This document shows positions 52,183 through 60,419 of a DNA stretch of 64,000 nt, in pieces. The notes under the pieces were generated by a model. It was given only the letters and a program-made list of their open reading frames with translations. It did no database searches and was not told where the DNA came from. Within the stretch, counting starts at the first letter, position 1. Each line of letters begins with the position of its first letter. The DNA lies in NCBI GenBank assembly GCA_910587255.1, contig CAJUKT010000001.1, positions 1 through 64,000 on the forward strand, read 5' to 3'. The stretch comes from an uncultured Oscillospiraceae bacterium (lineage in GTDB: Bacteria; Bacillota; Clostridia; Oscillospirales; Oscillospiraceae). The position numbers and the translations under genes were made by a program.

Positions 52183-52881
52183 TTATTCTGGATAGCGTGT
52201 GTACAGGGTATATCCAGACTGTTCTTCCAGCCACCACTTGAAATACTGCCCGCCCCAGCGGACGTGGTTGTTTGTGCCGCTCTCAGTGACCTTAATGTAC
52301 TCGTCCGTCTTGCCCATCACGACCACCACATGGTAAGACTCGCTGTTTTGATACTCCACCAGGTCGCCGGGTCTGAGCTGCTCCCAGCTCGGGCGGTTGA
52401 TTCTCTGCCAAGGTAAATCACAGAAGGCAGCATCGCTACACAGCGTAGCCCAGCCGGAGCAGTGGATGCCTCGGTAGTAAGGCCCATCGCTGGTGGAACG
52501 GTAGGGCGTAGGGAACTCTGCCCCGGTGGGATAGATTTCCCGGAGCTGCGCCAGGGTGGCCTGCACACTTGCTTCCGTGGGAGCGGATGGTGCTGCTGGG
52601 GCTTCTTCCTGGTAGGGTTGGGTGCTGTCGATGTGGACGCTGTTGGTGGCGGCGTCATAGGTCACGCTGAAGTCCACCGTCTTGCCAATGTCCCGGAGCT
52701 TCACAAAATTGTTGTTGTGGATGCTGTACGCCTCGAACTGCACCTGCTGGCCGTCCACGTAGAAGGCTTGGGTGGTGGGCGTGGCGGTGAGCTGCTGGAC
52801 GGCGGCACTGGCGGGGCCGCTCAAAGCGAGACCGGTGAGGATGCCGATCCCCATAAAGACTACTTCCCGTTTTCTGCTCAT
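52183..52881 (-). CDS. Secreted protein with stalk domain and NlpC/P60-like region
   Basis: A 232-aa secreted protein: signal peptide (residues 1-27, ending ASA), a copper-amine-oxidase-N-like stalk domain (about 30-90, FYVDGQQVQFEAYSIHNNNFVKLRDIGKTV), and a Pro/Ala linker. A domain with IHCSGWATLCSDAAF (candidate nucleophile Cys) and SYHVVVVMGK (candidate His) resembles cysteine amidases of the NlpC/P60-CHAP kind. A plausible role is local cell-wall opening for transfer, inferred from its position beside a relaxase. The ribosome site AAAGGAG is buried in a long hairpin. Confidence 0.75.
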   Translation of the reverse strand: MSRKREVVFMGIGILTGLALSGPASAAVQQLTATPTTQAFYVDGQQVQFEAYSIHNNNFVKLRDIGKTVDFSVTYDAATNSVHIDSTQPYQEEAPAAPSAPTEASVQATLAQLREIYPTGAEFPTPYRSTSDGPYYRGIHCSGWATLCSDAAFCDLPWQRINRPSWEQLRPGDLVEYQNSESYHVVVVMGKTDEYIKVTESGTNNHVRWGGQYFKWWLEEQSGYTLYTRYPE

Positions 52882-52888
52882 GTTGTAG

Positions 52889-52942
52889 CGCTCCTTTCAG
52901 TATGGTTGTGCTTTTCGCAAACACAACCATACTGAAGGAGCG
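52889..52942 (-). promoter_or_regulatory. SD-sequestering hairpin in the leader of the stalk-domain gene
   Basis: CGCTCCTTtCAGTATGGTTGTG (52889-52910) and CACAACCATACTGAAGGAGCG (52922-52942, plus strand) are complementary over 21 bp with one bulge and an 11-nt loop. On the transcript the gene's AAAGGAG lies within the 3' arm, so it would be paired with CTCCTT. Confidence 0.8.
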
Positions 52943-53064
52943 TCGGGAAGTCAAGCACAATCGGGGCGGTGGCTCGGAGAAAAATAGAGGAGCAAACGAA
53001 GCACATTGCACAGCGGGCAGACAGGCCCTTTCTTTGTTTACAGTGCGGCAAATTTTGCGCGGGG

Positions 53065-54777
53065 TCACATAGTCATACCGCCCCAGCCCCGCTCCTCGTG
53101 ATCGTCCGGCTTATGGCCCATGGCGATCTTCTTCTCCTGGATTTGGCGGAGCTGTTTGCGGTCAATGTGTATCCCGGGCGGCGCTGGCGGCGGGGTTTCC
53201 CGGATGATCTGGGCCATTGCACAGAGAAGATGGGTGGCGCAGAGCAGGACAGATGGATCGCGCTCCTGTTCCATGTGATCCAGAAAGAATTGCGCGTATC
53301 CATGGCCCTGCTCTGCGGCCTGGGTGAACCAGTACTCTGCTGCGGTATAGTCCGGTTCCACGTCCTGCCCCAGAAGATACAGCTTGCCCAGGAGGTACTG
53401 GGCCTGTGAGCAGCCCTGTTCGGCAGCATCGGTGAGGTATTCCACCGCTTTGGCAGGGGTCTTTTCCACCTGGGTACCTTGGAGGTAGAGCTTACCCAGC
53501 TGGTAGCCGGCGAATTGATTGCCGCCTTCTGCTGCCTCCTCATACCAGGGGATCGCCTCACTAATTCTGTCTTGCTCTTGCAGGAGCTTTGCCAGCGCAT
53601 ACTGCGCGTCGCTATGCCCTGCTTCAGCGGCGCGGTGAAACCACATCCCCTCCTTTTCATCGTCTGGAATGACACCCAGCCCATCCCGCCAGATCCGGCC
53701 CAGCAGATAGGCAATGGAAGAGGAACCATCGTCCCCCCAGTCCCGCTCCAGCACCTCGATCACGGAACGCTTGTCCTCGTTGGAGACATCGGGATCACGG
53801 AAGCGGGTATTGTCCGGCGGCTCGTCCACCAGCTGCTCATCCTCAAAGGTGAGTACGCCCAACCGCAGATTTTCCGCCTCCTGGATCACCACATTTTTGA
53901 TGGTCTTGAACTTCTTCTGTTGGGAGAGCGGCAGATGCTGCCGGGGCGTGTCCTTGTAGTAACTCTCCAGCTCGTCGCGGAGCGCGTTCCACACCTCAAA
54001 GCACTCAGCCACTTGCGGCACTTTGGCCAGCTCATCCACAATGGTGTCCACCTGTGCCTTGAGCGGCTTCTTCAGGTAGCCGTACACTTTTTTGCCTGTC
54101 ACATCTTTCAGACTGTTTGCCAGCTGAACCATCTGCATCTCAATCACAGGGCTGTCACAGATGGTGTTTTCCATTTCGCTTACCAGCTCACGCAGGGCTG
54201 CGCGGGCTTGGGTGGTGAGTTCCTTGTACGAGATATCCTTTTGCTGATAGAGGGAGTACAGCTCGTCCTGGAAGATGCTGTTGGTGAGTACCGAGCGCAT
54301 GGCCTTGATCCCCTCTTTGGTGAGGAAACCCTGCTTGGGATCGTCGGCCCAGACCGTCATGTGGATATGGGGATGCTCACCCTCATCGTGATATGCGGCG
54401 TACCAGCGAAACTGCTCCGGCGGGATCTTCATGGCGGTGGCCAGCTCCACCTGGTGTGCTTTGAGGAGTGTCTGCCAGCTTGCGGCGTTGTCATAACCCA
54501 GCCGGGCAGCATCTTCCCGTTTGAGAGAGTAGATCAGCGTCCACACCGGGCCGTCATGCTGCTCCGCCTCCTTCATGACCGCGTCCAAATCCACGGGCTG
54601 GCTGCTGAACAGCCCGTGGCCGTCGTGCCGTTCCGCGCCGGGGCGCATGGCCATGTACTCCACATACCCCTCCGGCCCCGGCAGCTTCTCCACGCCGTCC
54701 CGGGTGGCGATGTAGCCGATGTACCCTCCCGCCTTACCCGGCTTAATGAAGCCGCTCTTTTGGATCAGCTTGGGCAC
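53065..54777 (-). CDS. MobP-type relaxase with C-terminal Sel1-like repeats
   Basis: A 570-aa relaxase that would nick oriT and lead the strand during transfer. N-terminal motif: KPGKAGGYIGYIATRDGVEKL (MobP3-like), and the metal-binding HUH-type motif AYHDEGEHPHIHMTVWADDP. A helical middle follows, then about four Sel1/TPR-like repeats (residues 355-505; AAEAGHSDAQYALAKLL, AAEGGNQFAGYQLGKLY, AAEQGCSQAQYLLGKLYL, AAEQGHGYAQ), and a hydrophobic/proline segment near the end. It lies 3 nt after the MobC-like gene's stop. No coupling protein or VirB4 gene is nearby. 52943-53064 holds no gene. Confidence 0.88.
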   Translation of the reverse strand: MPKLIQKSGFIKPGKAGGYIGYIATRDGVEKLPGPEGYVEYMAMRPGAERHDGHGLFSSQPVDLDAVMKEAEQHDGPVWTLIYSLKREDAARLGYDNAASWQTLLKAHQVELATAMKIPPEQFRWYAAYHDEGEHPHIHMTVWADDPKQGFLTKEGIKAMRSVLTNSIFQDELYSLYQQKDISYKELTTQARAALRELVSEMENTICDSPVIEMQMVQLANSLKDVTGKKVYGYLKKPLKAQVDTIVDELAKVPQVAECFEVWNALRDELESYYKDTPRQHLPLSQQKKFKTIKNVVIQEAENLRLGVLTFEDEQLVDEPPDNTRFRDPDVSNEDKRSVIEVLERDWGDDGSSSIAYLLGRIWRDGLGVIPDDEKEGMWFHRAAEAGHSDAQYALAKLLQEQDRISEAIPWYEEAAEGGNQFAGYQLGKLYLQGTQVEKTPAKAVEYLTDAAEQGCSQAQYLLGKLYLLGQDVEPDYTAAEYWFTQAAEQGHGYAQFFLDHMEQERDPSVLLCATHLLCAMAQIIRETPPPAPPGIHIDRKQLRQIQEKKIAMGHKPDDHEERGWGGMTM

Positions 54778-54780
54778 GAA

Positions 54781-55185
54781 TCACAGCCCCTTTTGGCGGC
54801 GGAGCGCGTCCTCAAAGCTGATCTCGCCGTTGGTCTGCTTTGCATTCTGGATACACTGGCCGCGGAGGCGTTCGAGGCCGTCCGGGTTGTACTCGCCCAG
54901 GGCCGCGAGGATGTTGGCGTTCATATCCAGCTCCACGGTCAGCTTGAACAGCAGCCGTCCGATCCGGCTGCCCAGCGCGCCCAGTTTGCCTTCCAGCACG
55001 TCGGCAAGGACGCGGGGCAGGTACTCGTCCGCGCCCGCCGCGTCGAGGTAGCCGGAGTAGAAGCGGATGGCCTTCTCGATGTACTCGTTTTTGGTGGAGC
55101 AGTTGTCCCCGTGGTAGTGGCCCTCCACCATGTCCCACGCCGCTGGTTCCAGCCAGACGGTGTGGCGGCCTTTTTTGTCCTTCAC
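54781..55185 (-). CDS. MobC-like relaxosome accessory protein
   Basis: A 134-aa protein with an N-terminal ribbon-helix-helix-like DNA-binding region (KDKKGRHTVWLEPAAWDMV ... STKNEYIEKAIRFYSGYL) and a helical C-terminal part. This layout is typical of the small protein encoded directly before MobP relaxases. GTG 55185 has GGAGG 9 nt upstream; a longer ORF from ATG 55260 has no ribosome site. It probably binds oriT and assists nicking. Confidence 0.75.
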   Translation of the reverse strand: MKDKKGRHTVWLEPAAWDMVEGHYHGDNCSTKNEYIEKAIRFYSGYLDAAGADEYLPRVLADVLEGKLGALGSRIGRLLFKLTVELDMNANILAALGEYNPDGLERLRGQCIQNAKQTNGEISFEDALRRQKGL

Positions 55186-55522
55186 GATAGAAAATCCTCC
55201 ATTTTTTGAAATAGCGTCAGGGGAAAGCCGCAAACTGCGGCCCTTTTTGTTCTTCTGCATTAAAATAACGTCAACCGCATTTTAGACCGTCCAGAAAAGC
55301 GTCGGCGGCACCTCCCGGAAACTGCCCGCACTGCGGGCAGAAGTGGACGCTCCGGCGCAAATAAGCGCCGGGGCTTTCTCCTGCTCTAAAATCGAACCTC
55401 TGAATTGCCCTTCACCGCCCCCCAATGGCCGTAGTGGGCACTTACCCTGGCGGTGGTGGACCGGCCGCACACAGCGGTCCACGTGCGGCGACAAGGGGTG
55501 TTTCGGCGGACGACTCTGTTGT
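55186..55522. other. Gene-free region with candidate oriT
   Basis: A 337-bp stretch between mobC-like and HTH genes. It contains a CCGGCGC/GCGCCGG hairpin near 55340-55360. Read on the minus strand it also has a 7-bp inverted repeat TGGACCG/CGGTCCA (55457-55481) followed 12 nt later by GGTAAGTGCCCACTACGG (55431-55448), which resembles the TAAGTGCGCCC nic core of MOBQ/P plasmids. An ORF read here on the minus strand lacks protein features. Confidence 0.45.
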
Positions 55523-55903
55523 TTACGGCGACGCAGATTTTGTGCGTTCCCATCGTGCGGTTTCCTCCTTGATTGTTTGCAGGTCGGCTTGGCGGCGATC
55601 CTCCAACACTTTCTCCAGCGGCTGGATGGTGTAGCGCAGGTTGCCGTTGCGCCGGAGACCGCTCCGTGTGCGGACGGTGGTGTCCTCGGTGCGGACGAGC
55701 CCCTTTTCAACGAGAGCGCAGACGTGTTTGCGAACTGTGTTGACGCTCATCCTTGTCGCTGCGCCGATGGTGCTGTAGCTCGGCCAGCACTGATGGGTGC
55801 GGCGGTTTTCACATCGGCAGAGAAAAGAATACACCGCGAACTCGCCGGGAGAGAGGCCGAGCGAGAAGATTTCGTTGGGCGTGGTGAAATAGTTTTGCGT
55901 CAC
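55523..55903 (-). CDS. Winged-helix replication/transfer initiator-like protein
   Basis: A 126-aa protein with VTQNYFTTPNEIFSLGLSPGEFAVYSFLCRCENRRTHQCWPSYSTIGAATRMSVNTVRKHV-type layout, a helix-turn-helix seen in replication initiators and plasmid regulators of Firmicutes. GTG 55903 overlaps the upstream TGA (GTGA) and has GGGAGG at 8 nt. The C-terminal tail is basic and helical. Exact role (replication of the excised element or regulation) cannot be decided. Confidence 0.75.
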   Translation of the reverse strand: MTQNYFTTPNEIFSLGLSPGEFAVYSFLCRCENRRTHQCWPSYSTIGAATRMSVNTVRKHVCALVEKGLVRTEDTTVRTRSGLRRNGNLRYTIQPLEKVLEDRRQADLQTIKEETARWERTKSASP

Positions 55904-56112
55904 TGTGCGCCTCCCTGAGTGTGCTGCTCTACCCACTCCACAAATTTTTCCTTGGGCACCACCATGCGGTTGCCGACTTTCAGAATCGGGAAGTCCGACT
56001 CGTGCATCAGCTCGTAGGCGCTGGATGGAGCGACGCCGAGGGTTCTTGCCACTGTCTCTGCGTTGAGGAACAGAGGCAGGTCACTGTAGTCATTGAACTG
56101 AGATGCTTTCAT
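55900..56112 (-). CDS. Excisionase-like helix-turn-helix protein
   Basis: A 70-aa protein with a MerR/AlpA-like HTH: LFLNAETVARTLGVAPSSAYELMHESDFPILKVGNRMVVPKEKFVEWVEQ. This is the common excisionase/regulator form in Clostridial integrative elements. ATG 56112 follows AAAGGAAACAGT. It starts the leftward xis-rep-mob transcript from the promoter at 56361-56389. Confidence 0.82.
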   Translation of the reverse strand: MKASQFNDYSDLPLFLNAETVARTLGVAPSSAYELMHESDFPILKVGNRMVVPKEKFVEWVEQHTQGGAQ

Positions 56113-56288
56113 ACTGTTTCCTTTCAAAAATTTTGTTGGTGGCCACGCACCGTACCCCTTCCTGCCCCAGGTCGTCTGCGGCGTTGTCACCCTGTTGGTA
56201 CGCTCGTCCCTTGCGGGAGTCGTGGCGGTACTTCACCCAGAGAGTATGTTCTTCGGCGGTGGGTATTCAGTTGTCATGGAATTGCGTA

Positions 56289-56317
56289 TTGACATTTTCT
56301 TCTTCGTAGTGTAGACT
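56289..56317 (+). promoter_or_regulatory. Rightward promoter towards the DUF6076 gene
   Basis: TTGACA (56289-56294), 17-nt spacer, TAGACT (56312-56317). Its transcript would cross the opposing promoter 45 nt downstream. Confidence 0.55.
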
Positions 56318-56343
56318 TGGACCTATCATTAATCACCAGCTTC

Positions 56344-56389
56344 GTTAGTCGTCTGATGAGAGACTAACAGATTTTGCATCCTTTGTCAA
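56344..56389 (-). promoter_or_regulatory. Leftward promoter of the xis-mob genes, overlapping an inverted repeat
   Basis: Minus strand TTGACA (56384-56389), 17-nt spacer, TAGTCT (56361-56366). The -10 lies within GTTAGTC ... GACTAAC (about 56345-56368), a likely operator. Confidence 0.6.
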
Positions 56390-56443
56390 GTCTAATTTTG
56401 GGGCAGAGAAAGAATTGGTCCATCAGAGAGTGAGGAGGAGCAC

Positions 56444-57457
56444 ATGACGCACGATTACACATTCAGAACTTACATTGCCAACGGGCGGGAGCACTACGAG
56501 TACAGCGTTGACGCCCTATCTTGGACAGGACACAGTGAGTCGGAGAAGCGTGACCAACCTGTGCTCATCAAAAAAGACTTTCTGTTACCGGAAAGCCTTT
56601 TGTCGCTGCTGTATTTGGATTTGGGGACGGTTGAGCTGCTGACAAAGAAAATCGATAAGGCCATCCGCGAATTTCTTCCTTCCAACGATGACCGCTATGT
56701 CTCGGAGGTGCTGGCCACCTTGGACGAGTTGGCCGGTATACACGTGTACTTTGAACTGGTGCGTTTGGAGTGGCGTTGGCGTTTTGCCGAACTGAAAGCC
56801 AGAGGCGGTGAGAATCGCGCCGGGTGGCTGCCGCGCAAGCGGATCACCCACATCCCATCCAACGTCGCGGAGGCGCAACGGCAGATCCTTGACCTGTTTG
56901 ACCATGCACTGAACATGGACAGTGGAAATGATCCGCTGGCTGAGCGCATGGTGAACTACTACCGCACATACGAAACTACTCGGCGTTGGGATGCCCCAGC
57001 TGCGCCATTTCAGTTTGAGCGGCAGTCCGTGCGTTTTGAAGCCGTGGACAGCAAGACGTTCACTGATGTGCTCTACCCGAACAGTATCTACGACCTAATC
57101 AGCTTTCATCTTAGCGAGTGTGTGAAGAGGGAGACCCGCCTGCGGGTGTGTAAAAACTGCGGGAAATATTTCGCGGTTCGAGGACGCGCTGAGTACTGTG
57201 ACCGTGTCTTTGACCAGAAGGGCCGCACCTGCAAGGAGATGGGTGCCATCGCACTGTGGACGAAAAACAAGAGCAGCGACGAGGCGTTTAAACTCTACCG
57301 CCGGGAGTATAAAAAACGCTTTGCCTGGATCAAGGCGGGGAAGGTCTTGCCCGAGGAGGTCTATGCCTGGGGCGAGAGGGCCAGAGAGAAAAAACGGGAG
57401 TGCGAGGAGGGGAAGATCACGATGGAAGAATTCGAGACATGGATAAAGCAGTTTTGA
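56444..57457 (+). CDS. DUF6076-like protein with zinc-finger motif
   Basis: A 337-aa protein I assign to the DUF6076 type found in Clostridial mobile elements. A large helical N-terminal part is followed by a Cys cluster CKNCGKYFAVRGRAEYCDR ... CKEMGA (about 240-275), resembling a zinc finger, and a basic Lys/Arg-rich helix to the end. Function unknown; the finger suggests nucleic acid binding. The RBS is GAGGAGG before ATG 56444. It is the only rightward gene of the element. 56113-56443 is regulatory and has no other gene. Confidence 0.75.
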   Translation: MTHDYTFRTYIANGREHYEYSVDALSWTGHSESEKRDQPVLIKKDFLLPESLLSLLYLDLGTVELLTKKIDKAIREFLPSNDDRYVSEVLATLDELAGIHVYFELVRLEWRWRFAELKARGGENRAGWLPRKRITHIPSNVAEAQRQILDLFDHALNMDSGNDPLAERMVNYYRTYETTRRWDAPAAPFQFERQSVRFEAVDSKTFTDVLYPNSIYDLISFHLSECVKRETRLRVCKNCGKYFAVRGRAEYCDRVFDQKGRTCKEMGAIALWTKNKSSDEAFKLYRREYKKRFAWIKAGKVLPEEVYAWGERAREKKRECEEGKITMEEFETWIKQF

Positions 57458-57481
57458 AGATCCATTCGGGTGACATCGCAA

Positions 57482-57521
57482 CAGGCCGAGGCCCTGCCAT
57501 AAACGGCGGAGTCTCGGCCTG
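57482..57521. terminator. Inverted repeat between convergent DUF6076 and GH3 genes
   Basis: CAGGCCGAG (57482-57490) pairs with CTCGGCCTG (57513-57521), with inner complementarity. No marked T-tract. Confidence 0.5.
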
Positions 57522-57539
57522 CTGCATCAATGCTTCATG

Positions 57540-59411
57540 TTATTTATCTTTGATTTTCCGGCTTCTCTTGATCACCAGCACCTCCACGGCGGCCAGGGCG
57601 GCGATGGCCACCGCATCCAGCACGTAGACCATGGTCTTCCAGCCGTCACCGTCGGTGGACTGGGAGCGGCCATCATACATCCAGCTATGGACCACCGTAT
57701 ACATGATGTTCTTGCAGGCATTCCTCATATACTTCACCGTGGACGCGCTGGGGCTGGCGTAGTCCGCCGGACGGTTGGGACCCTCGCCGTAGGTGGCCAG
57801 CATGGCGTCCACGCCGTTGGCCAGGGCGGCGTAGGCGTTCATGAAGCCGTGGCCGTTGTTGCGGAAGAAGTCGGTGAGGGCCATGCCGCGGAAGCCCCAC
57901 TCGTCTCGGAGGACGTCGTTCATCAGGCGGCTGTCCTCCCCGGCCCAGCGGGTGCCCAGGAAGGACCAGGACACCATCACAGCCTCCACGTTGCCGAACT
58001 TCACGCCCAGCTCAAAGGGCTTCAGGTAGTTTTCCCGCATGGCCTGCTCTCCGGTCCACACGCACACCATCTTGCCGTTGAAGTCGTACAGGGCGAAGTG
58101 CTTGATGTAGGCGTACACGCCGTGTTTGGCCGCGCCCCGGATGGCGTAGGAGGCAGTGAGGCCGGACAGCACGCCGTCCTCGGAATAGTACTCATAGTTG
58201 CGCCCGCCGAAGGGGGTGCGGTGGAGGTTGACGCCGGGGGCGTACCAGCCCGCCGCGTTCATCTCCACGCTGGTCTTGCCCATGATCTCACCGTAGCGGG
58301 TGGCCAGCTCCGGGCTCCAGGTGCAGGCGATGACGGTGGCGATGGGCATACCGATGGAGCCGGCCCCGGTGAAGTTGTTGTTGATGGCGGCGGGGCCGTC
58401 GAAGTCATAGGTGGTCACCTTGCCCACCGATTCCGCGCCGGGGGTCTGATAGCCCGCAAGGGAGATCATGGTCAGCATATCGGACACGGTGAGCTGGTCC
58501 AGCAGTTGCTCCCACCTGAGGTCGTCGTAGGCCGCGTCCCGGAAGTCCGCCAGGGTCAGGCCGTTTTTGGCTCCGGTGGCGGGCATAGTGTCGGAGGCGT
58601 TGAGATAGGTGGCATAGTCAAAATTCTCGTTCAGGTGGTAGTTTGCCATGTTCTCGGCAGACATCTCCAAATCGGCGGGGGCGGCGGTGGCTACATCATA
58701 GTTGGCAAAGCCGTCCTTCCGGGAGAGGTAGGTCACGCCGTTGCGCAGATCGTCGAACCGGCTGACGGCGGCGGCCTTATCAGAATTGCGGGCATTCCCC
58801 TCGCCATACACGACGGTGCTGTCCTGGCGGTAGGTCCTGCTGTCCAGAACCTTGTGGGAATTGGCATTGACGGAGATGATGTAGTCCCCCTGCTCCAGCA
58901 CGTAGCAGCCCTCGCCCAATTCGTCGAACGAGGCCATGTCCTCCGCTTTGATGGTAAAGCTCAGTTTCTCGGACTTGCCCGGCTCCAGCAGGCCGGTCTT
59001 TCCGTAGTCGATGAGGTTGGCGGACGCCTTCTCGATGCCGCCGTTGGTGTAGGGCGGGTTATAGAACACCTCCACCACGTCCTTGCCCGCCGCGCTGCCG
59101 GTGTTGGTGACGGTCACGTCGAAGGAGATCTCACCGTTGCTGACGGACAGGTCGGACATCTCCTGGGTAAAGGTGGTGTAGCTCAAACCGTGGCCAAAGG
59201 GGAACTGGACGGTCTTGTCGTAGTCGATGAGGCCCTCCGCCGCGGCGGTCTCGTAGAACTTATAGCCCAGGTAGATGCCCTCGGCATAGTTGAGGAAGGA
59301 GGGGTAGTAGGTGGTGGGGCGGCCGGAGTTCATGCCCTCCTGGGCCATGTGCTCCATATTGGTATAGCTCACCTTGCCGCTGTTGTTCCACCAGGGGGTC
59401 CGGGTCATGTC
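57540..59411 (-). pseudogene. 5'-truncated glycoside hydrolase family 3 protein
   Basis: The remaining 622 codons encode the rear two-thirds of a permuted membrane-bound GH3 enzyme. They cover the end of the GH3 C-terminal domain (NYAEGIYLGYKFYE, FPFGHGLSYTTF), an Fn3-like domain (about 90-180), the GH3 N-terminal catalytic domain (FDGPAAINNNFTG, APGVNLHRTPFGGRNYEYYSEDG, KHFALYDFNG, GFRGMALTDFF with the expected nucleophile Asp), and a final transmembrane helix with a basic tail. The signal/TM start and first roughly 330 residues are absent. The sequence joins an istA fragment at about 59410. Unlikely to be functional. Composition resembles the core genome. Confidence 0.8.
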
Positions 59412-59412
59412 G

Positions 59413-59612
59413 TACTGTCAGCGGCGACTCCGCGTACCGCTTTGCTGTCCTCTGATCCATATGGTACTTTCGTCCCAGCTCCACATAGCTCAGCCCTTTT
59501 TGTCTGTCGCTTCGGATATCCAGCCACTGTGCTCCTTTCATTTCCTGACTCCCTTTCCGGACTCTTTTCTGCCCTATTGGGAGTCTATCGTTTTTCCTCC
59601 TCCTCCACCACA
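59413..59612 (-). mobile_element. IS21-family left-end remnant with istA fragment
   Basis: On the minus strand TGTGGTGGAGG (possible IS end) at 59612 is followed by a leader and an ATG at 59541. This opens MKGAQWLDIRSDRQKGLSYV, GRKYHMDQRTAKRYAESP, which is the N-terminal HTH of IstA. After about 40 codons the reading frame runs into GH3 sequence in a different frame. No istB or right end is seen. Confidence 0.7.
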
Positions 59613-59615
59613 AAA

Positions 59616-60419
59616 TTACATTTTTTCCTCGGCGTTTTCTTTCATTTTATCACTAGCCTTGACAGCCTGCTTCAGTGTTATCTCTTGATTCAAAAACCGC
59701 TGATAAAGGCCGCATATCCCGTCCACATCGCTGCTGAACGCAATTTGCTCCCCATGATCCAGCCACAGGATCTTTGTACACAGATTTTTCACCTGTTCAA
59801 TGGAATGACTTACCAAAATTGTCGTTGCCCCACCGGAAATGATTTCCCTCATCTTTTGCTCACTTTTCTTGCGAAAAGCACCGTCACCGACACTCAGCAC
59901 CTCGTCCAAAATAAGGGTATCGGGTTGGACAAGCGAGGCAATCGAGAAAGCCAGCCTACTTTTCATGCCGGAGGACAACTGCCTGAAGGGGCGATCCTGA
60001 AAATCCCGCAGCTCTGCAAAGTCAATAATGCGGTCATAAGTTTCATCCATAAACCTTCTGGTATACCCGAGCATCGCCCCCCGGAGATATGCGTTTTCCC
60101 GCACGGTCAGGTCGCCATCAAAGCCGGAAGCCAGCTCCAGCAACGCCGCTACGCTCCCCTGCCGTTTTACATACCCCTCTGTCGGCTCCATGATACCGGC
60201 AACTGCCTTCAGCAAGGTGGATTTCCCTGCCCCATTGGCTCCGATGATTCCCAGCATCTCCCCCTTTTCTAATGTAAAGCTGATATTCCGATCTGCCCAA
60301 AATTCGGTGACCTGATACTCGCCCTTGAGCTTTTTCATTGCGTATTCTTTTAACCCGATATCTTTAAAGTCCCCCGTCATATATCGGATAGACACATCAT
60401 GTACTTCCAGAATGCTCAT
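59616..60419 (-). CDS. Polysaccharide ABC exporter ATP-binding protein (Wzt/TagH-like)
   Basis: A 267-aa ATPase of the polysaccharide/teichoic acid export type. It has Walker A GANGAGKSTLLKAVAGI, then the family-typical SVAALLELASGFDGDLTVRENAYLRG, signature QLSSGMKSRLAFSIAS, Walker B TLILDEVLSVGD, and SHSIEQV. It lacks the long C-terminal carbohydrate-binding domain of Wzt. It pairs with the permease at 61578. The start ATG 60419 overlaps the acyltransferase stop by 4 nt. Base composition is lower in GC than the core genes. Confidence 0.92.
   Translation of the reverse strand: MSILEVHDVSIRYMTGDFKDIGLKEYAMKKLKGEYQVTEFWADRNISFTLEKGEMLGIIGANGAGKSTLLKAVAGIMEPTEGYVKRQGSVAALLELASGFDGDLTVRENAYLRGAMLGYTRRFMDETYDRIIDFAELRDFQDRPFRQLSSGMKSRLAFSIASLVQPDTLILDEVLSVGDGAFRKKSEQKMREIISGGATTILVSHSIEQVKNLCTKILWLDHGEQIAFSSDVDGICGLYQRFLNQEITLKQAVKASDKMKENAEEKM

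Noticed and set aside
55282..55710. 142-codon minus-strand ORF over the candidate oriT
   Set aside because: It overlaps the winged-helix gene in another frame and is Arg/Pro/Ser-rich without a domain. The intergenic part holds inverted repeats instead.
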